Shown here: one piece after another, positions 1-5,824 of the stretch | How positions within the stretch are numbered: the first letter of the stretch is position 1 | Layout: each line of letters starts with the position of its first letter | NCBI GenBank assembly: GCA_934481375.1 | Contig: CAKSPN010000088.1 | Span: 1-7,122, forward strand | Direction of reading: 5' to 3' | Length of the DNA stretch: 7,122 nt | Origin: an uncultured Clostridia bacterium | Lineage (GTDB): Bacteria > Bacillota > Clostridia > UBA1381 | Translations under genes and position numbers: made by a program | Notes under the pieces: generated by a model | Told to the model about the DNA's origin: nothing | Database searches by the model: none | What the model saw: the letters and a program-made list of their open reading frames with translations, nothing else

Positions 1-1083
1 GAAAACAACTGGACTGCGGAAGAATTTATCATTTCAACTCACGCGCCCCGTGCGGGGCGCAACTCACTTTTTCGTGAGAAAGGACGGCTCGATTTATGAT
101 TTCAACTCACGCGCCCCGTGCGGGGCGCAACATAAAATTACGATACCCAATTCACGCATAACGGGTATTTCAACTCACGCGCCCCGTGCGGGGCGCAACT
201 TTGTGCACGAAATGCAATTGACAAATTGCACAAAATTTCAACTCACGCGCCCCGTGCGGGGCGCAACGCGGCGGAATACCCTCGGCGGCGGAACTGCTAT
301 ATTTCAACTCACGCGCCCCGTGCGGGGCGCAACTGAAACAAAACAAATAGGAGATTTCTATGAGGCAAATTTCAACTCACGCGCCCCGTGCGGGGCGCAA
401 CGTGTGGCGATATAATATGTTGTGGCATTTGCCAAATTTCAACTCACGCGCCCCGTGCGGGGCGCAACCAAAACACAATGCCCGATATGCGGCGCCAAAG
501 CCGATTTCAACTCACGCGCCCCGTGCGGGGCGCAACAAATATGCGTATTTGCAAGACGTTCAAACACGGAATATTTCAACTCACGCGCCCCGTGCGGGGC
601 GCAACTATGTAAAACACGATAACTAACTACATCTACTGATTTCAACTCACGCGCCCCGTGCGGGGCGCAACGGAAACACGGATTGCTTTGTTATCTCACG
701 TTCCCGTATTTCAACTCACGCGCCCCGTGCGGGGCGCAACGGTGGGACAACAACAGGGGCGATAAATGCGCAGTCGAAATTTCAACTCACGCGCCCCGTG
801 CGGGGCGCAACCAATTTCGGATTTGAAAGACGCAGCAGATACAAGCATTTCAACTCACGCGCCCCGTGCGGGGCGCAACCATTTCACCCAATGAATTATT
901 TGAATATAAAAAGGATTTCAACTCACGCGCCCCGTGCGGGGCGCAACCTGCCCTGAACGGCAATTCGTTGTCAGGAAAATATTTCAACTCACGCGCCCCG
1001 TGCGGGGCGCAACCCAACCTAACCACCCTACATTTTTTCATCAATACGGGATTTCAACTCACGCGCCCCGTGCGGGGCGCAAC
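1..1083 (-). CRISPR. Type I-C CRISPR array, 16 repeats, continues past the left edge
   Basis: Sixteen identical 33-nt repeats start at 31, 99, 167, 235, 301, 369, 436, 504, 573, 639, 708, 779, 847, 915, 981 and 1051. The 15 complete spacers between them are 35, 35, 35, 33, 35, 34, 35, 36, 33, 36, 38, 35, 35, 33 and 37 nt long (mean 35), all different. Bases 1-30 are unrelated to the repeat and look like a truncated sixteenth spacer, so the array continues to the left. No repeat is degenerate, so the old, trailer end is not in view. Transcription is taken to be on the minus strand because in that direction the repeat begins GTTGCGCC and ends GTTGAAAT, as I-C repeats do, and the leader and cas2 lie on the 1083 side. 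The spacer at 1014-1050 is therefore the newest. Apparent open reading frames across the array are artefacts of the repeat. Confidence 0.99.
1051..1083 (-). repeat. Leader-proximal CRISPR repeat (representative unit)
   Basis: On the minus strand the unit is GTT, then stem arm GCGCCCC, loop GCAC, stem arm GGGGCGC, then G and an 11-nt tail TGAGTTGAAAT. The seven all-GC pairs make an unusually stable hairpin. Well-studied I-C repeats are 32 nt with six pairs and a five-base loop; one more pair and one fewer loop base accounts for the 33 nt seen here. By analogy with the Bacillus halodurans Cas5d cut site, cleavage after the G at the stem base would leave the 11-nt tail as the crRNA 5' handle. 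All 16 copies are identical. This copy, next to the leader, should be the one duplicated at each new integration. Confidence 0.95.
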
Positions 1084-1096
1084 CCTTGATAATGTG

Positions 1097-1109
1097 TATA
1101 CGGTATTTT
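1097..1109. repeat. Leader direct repeat, copy 1
   Basis: The plus strand reads TATACGGTATTTT, matching copy 2 at 1186-1198 in 12 of 13 positions. The copies are 89 bp apart and lie near the two ends of the leader, this one 14 bp from the first repeat. Role unknown; leader-anchoring or spacer-integration motifs are the natural guess. Confidence 0.6.
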
Positions 1110-1110
1110 C

Positions 1111-1140
1111 CTTATCTATATATAGTTTTTACACAGACAA
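1111..1140 (-). promoter_or_regulatory. Possible array promoter
   Basis: Read on the minus strand, TTGTCT (1140-1135) could be a -35 box and the TA-rich run over 1124-1111 (TATATATAGATAAG) could contain the -10 box. With TAGATA as the -10 the spacing is 16 nt, but the matches are only 4/6 and 3/6. The position is sensible, since transcription would begin about 20 nt before the first repeat. The hexamers are weak, so this is a candidate only. Confidence 0.3.
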
Positions 1141-1185
1141 ACTTCCGCATTTTCTGCACAGTATCTTATTTTTCTTAAGCGAACC

Positions 1186-1198
1186 TATGCGGTATTTT
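1186..1198. repeat. Leader direct repeat, copy 2
   Basis: The plus strand reads TATGCGGTATTTT, differing from copy 1 (1097-1109) only at the fourth base. It lies just after the cas2 stop and runs into the palindrome TTAATATTAA (1197-1206), with CGGT/ACCG flanks at 1190-1193 and 1206-1209 that could extend it as a loose inverted repeat. Confidence 0.6.
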
Positions 1199-1216
1199 AA
1201 TATTAACCGACGTTCG

Positions 1217-1507
1217 CTATATGATAAGAGTCCCCTCGGGATTATATGATTCCTTTATCCCGAAATGCTCTATTCTTTTTTCCCACTTATTCCCGAGATA
1301 ATACATTCTTAGACTGTCCTCTTTCACATTTATAAGCGCTGTAAGGCGGTTTTTTACTTTTAAAAACGTCCCGTAGTCTGTATCTATCTCAAAAACCGAG
1401 TTTTGAACTCTCTGACCGTAATTAACACATTCCTTTGCCACTTTTCTCAGCCGGCGGCGCCCCTCTGCGGTTGAGGTGGATACATCATAACTTACCAAGA
1501 CCATCAT
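1217..1507 (-). CDS. cas2: CRISPR-associated endoribonuclease/integration protein Cas2
   Basis: A 96-residue protein, the usual size for I-C Cas2. It opens with a hydrophobic beta strand MMVLVSYDV whose Asp8 is the conserved Cas2 metal-site residue, followed by a basic helix (GRRRLRKVAKEC) and a second strand with QNSVFEI, giving the ferredoxin-like fold. Cas2 dimerises and bridges two Cas1 dimers in the complex that inserts new spacers. In this role its nuclease activity is not thought to be needed. It is the last gene of the operon, 10 nt after cas1. Two adjacent ATGs (1507 and 1504) are possible starts. The ribosome site AGGTGA at 1519-1514 is 6 nt from the first and 9 nt from the second, so the start may be one residue shorter. 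The stop is TAG at 1219-1217, and the leader follows directly. Confidence 0.97.
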   Translation of the reverse strand: MMVLVSYDVSTSTAEGRRRLRKVAKECVNYGQRVQNSVFEIDTDYGTFLKVKNRLTALINVKEDSLRMYYLGNKWEKRIEHFGIKESYNPEGTLII

Positions 1508-1513
1508 ATAAAA

Positions 1514-1519
1514 TCACCT
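1514..1519 (-). promoter_or_regulatory. cas2 ribosome binding site overlapping the cas1 stop
   Basis: On the minus strand TAGGTGA contains both the cas1 TAG stop (1520-1518) and the AGGTGA Shine-Dalgarno of cas2. A ribosome finishing cas1 stands on the cas2 site, which suggests translational coupling of the two integrase subunits. Confidence 0.75.
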
Positions 1520-2540
1520 ACTTTACAATATAACACGGATATTCTTCTATTTCACCACGTATATACTTTGCCAAAAGCATACTCTGAACAAAAGGAAGAA
1601 GTCCGAGCTTTATTTTTTGCTTCAGATAAGGGTGAATAATATCTGTTCTCTTTTTTTCCTGCCATTTCTCAAGAACTTTTCTCTTTCCGTCTTTGTTCAG
1701 CAAAACCGCTCCGGTCACTTGCACATCAAAATCACTTGCCCTGATGATTTTCAGATTAATCATTGTGAGTACAAAGCGTTCTGCAATACAGCGTGCCTCC
1801 TCGATCAAATCGCTTGCCAATGACGTACGTCCGGGACGCATTGCATGGTAATAGCCCATATAGCTGTCCAAACCGACACTTTCGAGCGCAGCCGCATAAT
1901 CACACGCAAATATTGTGTAGATAAAAGAAAGCAGTGCATTTACACGATCCAACGGCGGTCTTTTGGTTCTTGTGCAAAAAGCAAAATCGTCCTTTTGCTG
2001 TAAAATCAGCTTATCAAAAATATCAAAATAAGCCGCCGAACCTTTACCCTCTATGCCGAGTATTTTTTGAACATCGTCTTCATCATAAACGCTGTTTGCA
2101 TATTCCGTAAGCAGTTCAATACAATGTGACAAGCTTCCGTCATTGTTCACCTCCGGGTGATCCTTAATCGTGCGCCTTACAACGCTCGCCGTATTTGCAA
2201 GCTTTGTTGCTACCGTATTCTGCCGAAGCAGTACAGGGGGATTTTCAAAAAGCGAAAACTGCTTTTGCCTGAGCAAAATATTTCCTTTTGCTCTCCCCTG
2301 CACTCTTGCCTCAAAGTTCCCGTACGGCGATAAAAAGCTTATTGAAATTCCGTTGCGGACGCATTTTCCCATAAGCGCCGGTGAACACCCGAGATAACTG
2401 AAGCATATTATTTCCTCAATATTAACCAACGGCAGACGCAGTTTGACTTCCCCGTCACGGCGGCAAACCACATTTTCGCCGTCTAATGTCAAATATATAT
2501 CCTCCTCGGTTATATAGAGAGTATTTAAAAGTTTTCGCAT
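1518..2540 (-). CDS. cas1: CRISPR-associated endonuclease/integrase Cas1 (type I-C)
   Basis: A 340-residue protein, typical for I-C Cas1. The N-terminal beta domain (about 1-90) contains the YITEEDIYLTLDGENVV and FLSPYGNFEARV segments usual in this family; the rest is the helical catalytic domain. The metal ligands are visible: Glu164 in LGIEGKGSAAYF, His232 in GYYHAMRPGR, and Asp244 with Glu247 in SLASDLIEEAR. Cas1 is the integrase that joins prespacers to the leader-repeat junction, working with Cas2 and, in I-C, with Cas4. The ATG at 2540 lies inside the last 16 nt of cas4. GAGGAAGT just upstream gives a short-spaced ribosome site formed from cas4 codons. The sequence HAMRPGR differs from the HxDRPGR I remember in many relatives. 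All core catalytic residues are kept, so the enzyme should be active. Confidence 0.98.
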   Translation of the reverse strand: MRKLLNTLYITEEDIYLTLDGENVVCRRDGEVKLRLPLVNIEEIICFSYLGCSPALMGKCVRNGISISFLSPYGNFEARVQGRAKGNILLRQKQFSLFENPPVLLRQNTVATKLANTASVVRRTIKDHPEVNNDGSLSHCIELLTEYANSVYDEDDVQKILGIEGKGSAAYFDIFDKLILQQKDDFAFCTRTKRPPLDRVNALLSFIYTIFACDYAAALESVGLDSYMGYYHAMRPGRTSLASDLIEEARCIAERFVLTMINLKIIRASDFDVQVTGAVLLNKDGKRKVLEKWQEKKRTDIIHPYLKQKIKLGLLPFVQSMLLAKYIRGEIEEYPCYIVK

Positions 2541-3181
2541 ACTTCCTCAGCCTCCGATATTATTTTTTTCACGCTGTACTCAGTATTTTTCGGAAAACAT
2601 ACGTCACTGAGCGAGCAGCCGCTGCAATTTCTGTCACGGCGCTTATTCGGAATGTATCCGTTTTGTATACATTCGTTCATTCCGTCTGTCAGGCGTTTGA
2701 GCAAATCCATATAATAATCATACTTTTCCTCAAACGGCAATTCCACACGCTTTCTCACATCCGAATAGTATATAGCGCCCGATGAGCAACAGCCGAAAAT
2801 ACTGTCTGCACACAATTTCTGCGCAAAAACCTGAATTGCATCGGTTTCATTATACCCCTCTTTGGGACGTTTTGGTTTATATTCAATAACCTTTACGCTG
2901 TATTTGCCACCGAGCTGTTTTATGTAGCTTCCTTGACTGTTATTGGTAAATTCAACGCAATCCGCCACGCCGTACAGTTCCAACTCATCATTGTACAAAA
3001 CCACAGAACTAAGCTCGATCTTGTTTGCACTTCTTACGATGTGCTCGGCAGAATGTACCTTGTCATGCATTATATTTGCTTTGACAACAAATACATTTTC
3101 CGCCCAGTCCTCATTAATTTCAAGCAGTGCAAATCTCCTCGGGCAGTACATATAATGTTGAATACTTCTTATGTTAATCAT
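2525..3181 (-). CDS. cas4: CRISPR-associated exonuclease Cas4
   Basis: A 218-residue Cas4 of the RecB/PD-(D/E)XK nuclease family with an iron-sulphur cluster. The first cluster cysteine is Cys13 in YMYCPRRFAL; the other three are Cys186, Cys189 and Cys195 in CSGCSLSDVC. The nuclease core shows His39/His43, Asp74 in GVADCVE, Glu100-x-Lys102 in VIEYKPKRPK, and Gln117 in AIQVFAQKLC. Cas4 trims prespacers and helps choose those with the right PAM and orientation before Cas1-Cas2 integrates them. The start ATG overlaps the cas7 stop by 4 nt (ATGA, 3181-3178). The upstream ribosome site is weak (GGAA), so coupling to cas7 probably drives translation. Its 3' end overlaps cas1 by 16 nt, which fits the physical Cas4-Cas1 partnership known for I-C. 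Confidence 0.97.
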   Translation of the reverse strand: MINIRSIQHYMYCPRRFALLEINEDWAENVFVVKANIMHDKVHSAEHIVRSANKIELSSVVLYNDELELYGVADCVEFTNNSQGSYIKQLGGKYSVKVIEYKPKRPKEGYNETDAIQVFAQKLCADSIFGCCSSGAIYYSDVRKRVELPFEEKYDYYMDLLKRLTDGMNECIQNGYIPNKRRDRNCSGCSLSDVCFPKNTEYSVKKIISEAEEVCENF

Positions 3182-4047
3182 ATCATTTCCGTAAAATGTA
3201 CTCCGTCGGGCATATTTTTGTCAACCTCTATGGTATAATCGTCAAAGCTTCTCGGCGAAACAACACCCTCTTTTTTTGATATTTTGATTTTATCAAATAA
3301 GATATGCGCCGGAGCGTTTCCTATTTCCGTATCATGCTTGAACACATATAATGCACGCACGCACATTTTTCCACGTGCCGCACTTCTGTCATTTTCAAAC
3401 ATATTGATTATTGCTTCCCAAAGCAAGTCCAGATCCTCCTCTGAAAATCCCGTAACTTTCTGCGCCAGATTTGCAGAGATATATCCGTCTGCTCTGTAAA
3501 GTCCGTACGGAACTATGCTCTTTCTTCCCATTTCGGTATTTCCGGTTTCGGTTTTGGCAACCGTTGTTCTTGCCTGACGTGTGATTGTAATATCCTGAAT
3601 GTATATCGGATCAACGCTTTTGGCAAAGCTTATCTGAACAGGACCTCTTACAATGCCGCAGGGATCATCGCCTGTACTCATAACTGCGCCGAAAGTACGT
3701 ACATCAAAGTAGTTTTTGCATATGTAATCTCTTGCGGCGAGCACATCAGACTCATTTTTTCCTTTTTGACCCGTTTTAAGTCCCTGTGCCTCATACGCTT
3801 CGGTGAATTTGGTGTTAAGCGCCTTGTCCGGTCTAACCAGAATATTATATCCCGGCTCACCCTCCATTTTCAATTCAACATAATTTCTTATCTTTCTCTT
3901 TATGCATACATCGGTAACAAGTCCCAAAGATGTTTCGGGATCAACTCTCGGCATATTCCCCGCATCGGGATCACCGTTGGGATTACCGTTTTCAACCTCA
4001 AAAATAACACTAAATTCGTATCGATTATTTATTGTTTTCATTTTCAT
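3178..4047 (-). CDS. cas7: Cascade backbone protein Cas7c (Csd2)
   Basis: A 289-residue protein of the Cas7/Csd2 family, the subunit that polymerises along the crRNA to form the Cascade backbone and grips it with an RRM-like palm and a thumb. Family marks are clear: the start region NGNPNGDPDAGNMPRVDPET (20-39), the basic segment CIKRKIRNYV (48-57), FDVRTFGAVMSTG (114-126), VRGPVQISFAKSVDP (133-147) and PYGLYRADGYI (180-190). Length is normal. It lies 12 nt after cas8c and overlaps cas4 by 4 nt. The start is ambiguous: AAGGA at 4055-4051 is only 3 nt from the first ATG (4047) but 9 nt from the third codon, also ATG (4041), so the mature product may lack Met-Lys. This does not touch any conserved region. 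Confidence 0.98.
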   Translation of the reverse strand: MKMKTINNRYEFSVIFEVENGNPNGDPDAGNMPRVDPETSLGLVTDVCIKRKIRNYVELKMEGEPGYNILVRPDKALNTKFTEAYEAQGLKTGQKGKNESDVLAARDYICKNYFDVRTFGAVMSTGDDPCGIVRGPVQISFAKSVDPIYIQDITITRQARTTVAKTETGNTEMGRKSIVPYGLYRADGYISANLAQKVTGFSEEDLDLLWEAIINMFENDRSAARGKMCVRALYVFKHDTEIGNAPAHILFDKIKISKKEGVVSPRSFDDYTIEVDKNMPDGVHFTEMI

Positions 4048-4048
4048 T

Positions 4049-4057
4049 CTTCCTTTC
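4049..4057 (-). promoter_or_regulatory. cas7 ribosome binding site (start-deciding)
   Basis: GAAAGGAAG in the 12-nt gap after cas8c/cas11c. Its AAGGA core (4055-4051) is very close to the ATG at 4047 (3 nt) and better placed for the in-frame ATG at 4041 (9 nt). It favours the shorter Cas7c. Confidence 0.6.
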
Positions 4058-4059
4058 TT

Positions 4060-4410
4060 TTACTTGCTTTTCTTAAAAAATTCTTCTGTTTGCTGATAAT
4101 ATCCTATAATGAATTTTCCCTGTTCGTTAAGCGACAGTGTTTGCGGAAACTCATTATTCAGTCCGTCGATTATTTCTCCGAGCAGCTTTTTATTGTTCAA
4201 GGCATAGTCGTCCTTGACCAAATGATACTGCGCAAGCTTTACAAGCTTCGGAAAAACCGATGATGGCTTTGAGCAGGCTGATGAGAAATAAGCGTCCTTG
4301 ATTGTGCGGTTTAAATTGCCTCCGCTTGCATTGTTTTGTATCCTTTCAAGAACGGCAAACAGTCTGCCGCAAAGATAAGCCTGATTTTTGTTGTTTATAT
4401 CCAGTGCCAT
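4060..4410 (-). CDS. cas11c: Cas11c small subunit, internal translation product of cas8c
   Basis: An in-frame internal start in cas8c gives a 116-residue protein beginning MALDINNKNQ and ending FFKKSK at the cas8c stop. Directly upstream is a consensus ribosome site, AAGGAGG at 4425-4419, 8 nt before the ATG at 4410-4408. Nothing in the Cas8c protein requires so purine-rich a stretch (its codons read KEKEEIGM). Type I-C systems are known to make a free Cas11c this way, and two copies form the Cascade belly that contacts the target DNA strands; the size and position match. The product is predicted mostly helical (QAYLCGRLFAVLERIQ; PKLVKLAQYHLV; KKLLGEIIDGLN). It shares its stop with cas8c and lies just before cas7. 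Expression itself is inferred from sequence. Confidence 0.9.
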   Translation of the reverse strand: MALDINNKNQAYLCGRLFAVLERIQNNASGGNLNRTIKDAYFSSACSKPSSVFPKLVKLAQYHLVKDDYALNNKKLLGEIIDGLNNEFPQTLSLNEQGKFIIGYYQQTEEFFKKSK

Positions 4411-5823
4411 ACCAATCTCCTCCTTTTCTTTATTAATTCGCATTTTTCTATTTAAACAAGCTTTAATTATGCCTGCTTTTATATAATTCACTCTGCGTTC
4501 TGTTTTAACACGCCTTACGGCTGATGAGAGCAAGGTGTCGGGATATTTTGTCCCGTTTAAAATTGCAATAAACATTGCCGATATAATCGGCTGCGGAACT
4601 TTATCGTTTGAACTATTTTCAAGCTTTAACTCCTTAAACAACCTCCACATCGAAATTTGTTTGTATTCTTCGCCCAACATCATATCTACCTGGTGCTGTA
4701 ATGTATTTGTGAAAATATCACCGAACTTTTTTCGGCATACAAAGCGCTCGGAAATTCTCGACACATTCGGCGAAAGGCCCACTACATAAAAATCCGTATT
4801 TTCATCTATATCCACCGCATCGTAATCAATTGTTTTACCCAAACACAGTGCGTTTACAGCGTTTTTAATTGTGTTACCTATATCCATGTTATCGGAACCG
4901 TCATCGGAGGATTCTCCCATTACCGCCTTAAACATATCGTTTTCTTTTCCGTCAAACTTGTTCATAGACCAGAACACGATTGTCATATCATCCAGATACA
5001 TTCTGTGGTTTTCATCCGCTAAAAGAGTATTCAGCGATGCGGTATAACGCTTCATAACAGTTTCGGAAACAGAACTGTTGTATGACTGTTCCTTTCCGTA
5101 CGACTCCTCGGCACTGTTGTTAAAACACACCATAGAGCCGCCCGATGCCTGCGCTCCCCTTACGCCTTTTATCTTGTTATGCAGACGGGCTATTGTATCC
5201 TTTTTTCCCGTAACGGCGCATATGCCGTCCGGAACACTGTCCTTATTCTGCGACCTCCTCACCTTTTGGGCTATTTCGCCTTTCATGTCGCTTACAAGCT
5301 GTTCCGGGTGGCCGTCAAGCGCAAAACAGCATTTTGCGGTATCATAATCCTTGCCTAGCTGCGCAAGCAAAACGTTTTCCGTTTCATCTTTCGGGTTCCA
5401 GCTGTTGCAAAAATTTCTTAACGCCGTTACAATTTCGGAGGTCATACCCTCTGTATATTCAAGCGTTCCTTTTACGAAGCAGTCATGCGATTTCTGAGCT
5501 TTACATGTTTTATCTTCGTCTGTAAATTCGCCCGTTTTGGAATTACGGTTTAATCCGAAGATGTACAGCGGTCTGTGCTCGGCAATGTTAAAATCAATTC
5601 CCGGCTTTTGCGTACGCTCCGGCAGACATATGTTTTTTTGAACAAGGCGTTCTTTATCTTTGCTGATTTTGACGGTTCTGCGTACGTCAATAATATCGGC
5701 AAGCCTGCCGTCGGGTTTGAGCATAATCATATGCGTAACATCGAAAAAGCAAAAACCGTTCTCCGCAACTTTCCCGTCTGCACTTAAAATGTCATAATAA
5801 TCGTTCAAAGCACTTATAAGCAT
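4060..5823 (-). CDS. cas8c: Cascade large subunit Cas8c (Csd1)
   Basis: A 587-residue Cas8c/Csd1, within the normal family size of roughly 560-650. In type I-C this subunit sits at the crRNA 5' end, reads the PAM and helps recruit Cas3. Recognisable blocks are the start MLISALNDYYDIL, ICAVTGKKDTIARLHNKIKG followed by VRGAQASGGS and ESYGKEQSYN (201-249), TIVFWSMNKFDG (281-292), FYVVGLSPNVSRISERF (345-361), and the C-terminal QAYLCGRLFAVLERIQ and NRTIKDAYFSSACSKP segments. Start: ATG at 5823, 1 nt after the cas5c TAA, behind a strong AGGAGG (5835-5830) with 6-nt spacing. A second ribosome site inside the gene defines cas11c from Met472 onward, so the C-terminal 116 residues are probably made twice, once fused and once free. 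Confidence 0.98.
   Translation of the reverse strand: MLISALNDYYDILSADGKVAENGFCFFDVTHMIMLKPDGRLADIIDVRRTVKISKDKERLVQKNICLPERTQKPGIDFNIAEHRPLYIFGLNRNSKTGEFTDEDKTCKAQKSHDCFVKGTLEYTEGMTSEIVTALRNFCNSWNPKDETENVLLAQLGKDYDTAKCCFALDGHPEQLVSDMKGEIAQKVRRSQNKDSVPDGICAVTGKKDTIARLHNKIKGVRGAQASGGSMVCFNNSAEESYGKEQSYNSSVSETVMKRYTASLNTLLADENHRMYLDDMTIVFWSMNKFDGKENDMFKAVMGESSDDGSDNMDIGNTIKNAVNALCLGKTIDYDAVDIDENTDFYVVGLSPNVSRISERFVCRKKFGDIFTNTLQHQVDMMLGEEYKQISMWRLFKELKLENSSNDKVPQPIISAMFIAILNGTKYPDTLLSSAVRRVKTERRVNYIKAGIIKACLNRKMRINKEKEEIGMALDINNKNQAYLCGRLFAVLERIQNNASGGNLNRTIKDAYFSSACSKPSSVFPKLVKLAQYHLVKDDYALNNKKLLGEIIDGLNNEFPQTLSLNEQGKFIIGYYQQTEEFFKKSK
4416..4427 (-). promoter_or_regulatory. Internal ribosome binding site for cas11c
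   Basis: The minus strand reads AAAAGGAGGAGA inside the cas8c coding sequence. The AAGGAGG core matches the 16S anti-Shine-Dalgarno fully and stands 8 nt from the internal ATG at 4410. It is as strong as the sites in front of cas5c and cas8c, which argues for real internal initiation. Confidence 0.88.
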
Positions 5824-5824
5824 T

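Larger units (their letters stand above)
1084..1216 (-). promoter_or_regulatory. CRISPR leader
   Basis: This 133-nt stretch lies between the cas2 stop codon and the first repeat, is AT-rich and contains no convincing gene. Its place upstream of the newest repeat makes it the leader, which holds the array promoter and the signals that direct Cas1-Cas2 to the first repeat. Visible structure includes a 13-nt motif present twice (1097-1109 and 1186-1198), the palindrome TTAATATTAA at 1197-1206, and a possible promoter at 1111-1140. No clear rho-independent terminator separates cas2 from the array, so read-through from the cas operon could also supply array RNA. Confidence 0.85.

Noticed and set aside
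50..645. Several overlapping open frames across the array on both strands
   Set aside because: They exist only because the 33-nt repeat has no stop in several frames; their proteins are the repeat translated over and over (RPVRGAT, APRAGRN, RAPCGAQ).
537..914. Open reading frames in spacers 8, 12 and 13 (for example ISDLKDAADTS, ISPNELFEYKK)
   Set aside because: Eleven or twelve open codons are expected often by chance and no family motif is visible, so I do not assign targets.
31..1083. A spacer targeting the cas genes of this same window
   Set aside because: By eye I found no match longer than short chance words between spacers and the cas region; an alignment could still reveal a partial one.
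1197..1206. TTAATATTAA palindrome as a transcription terminator after cas2
   Set aside because: It is AT-only, with too weak a stem and no following T-run on the minus strand; at most a protein-binding site in the leader.
850..1249. Open frames spanning repeats, leader and the cas2 end
   Set aside because: They mix array repeats with leader sequence, have no ribosome site and cross the real cas2 gene on the opposite strand.
3766..4263. A 165-codon plus-strand frame antisense to the cas8c-cas7 junction
   Set aside because: It overlaps two confident genes on the other strand, its composition (Phe/Ile/Leu/Ser-rich) is typical of antisense reading, and it has no recognisable domain.
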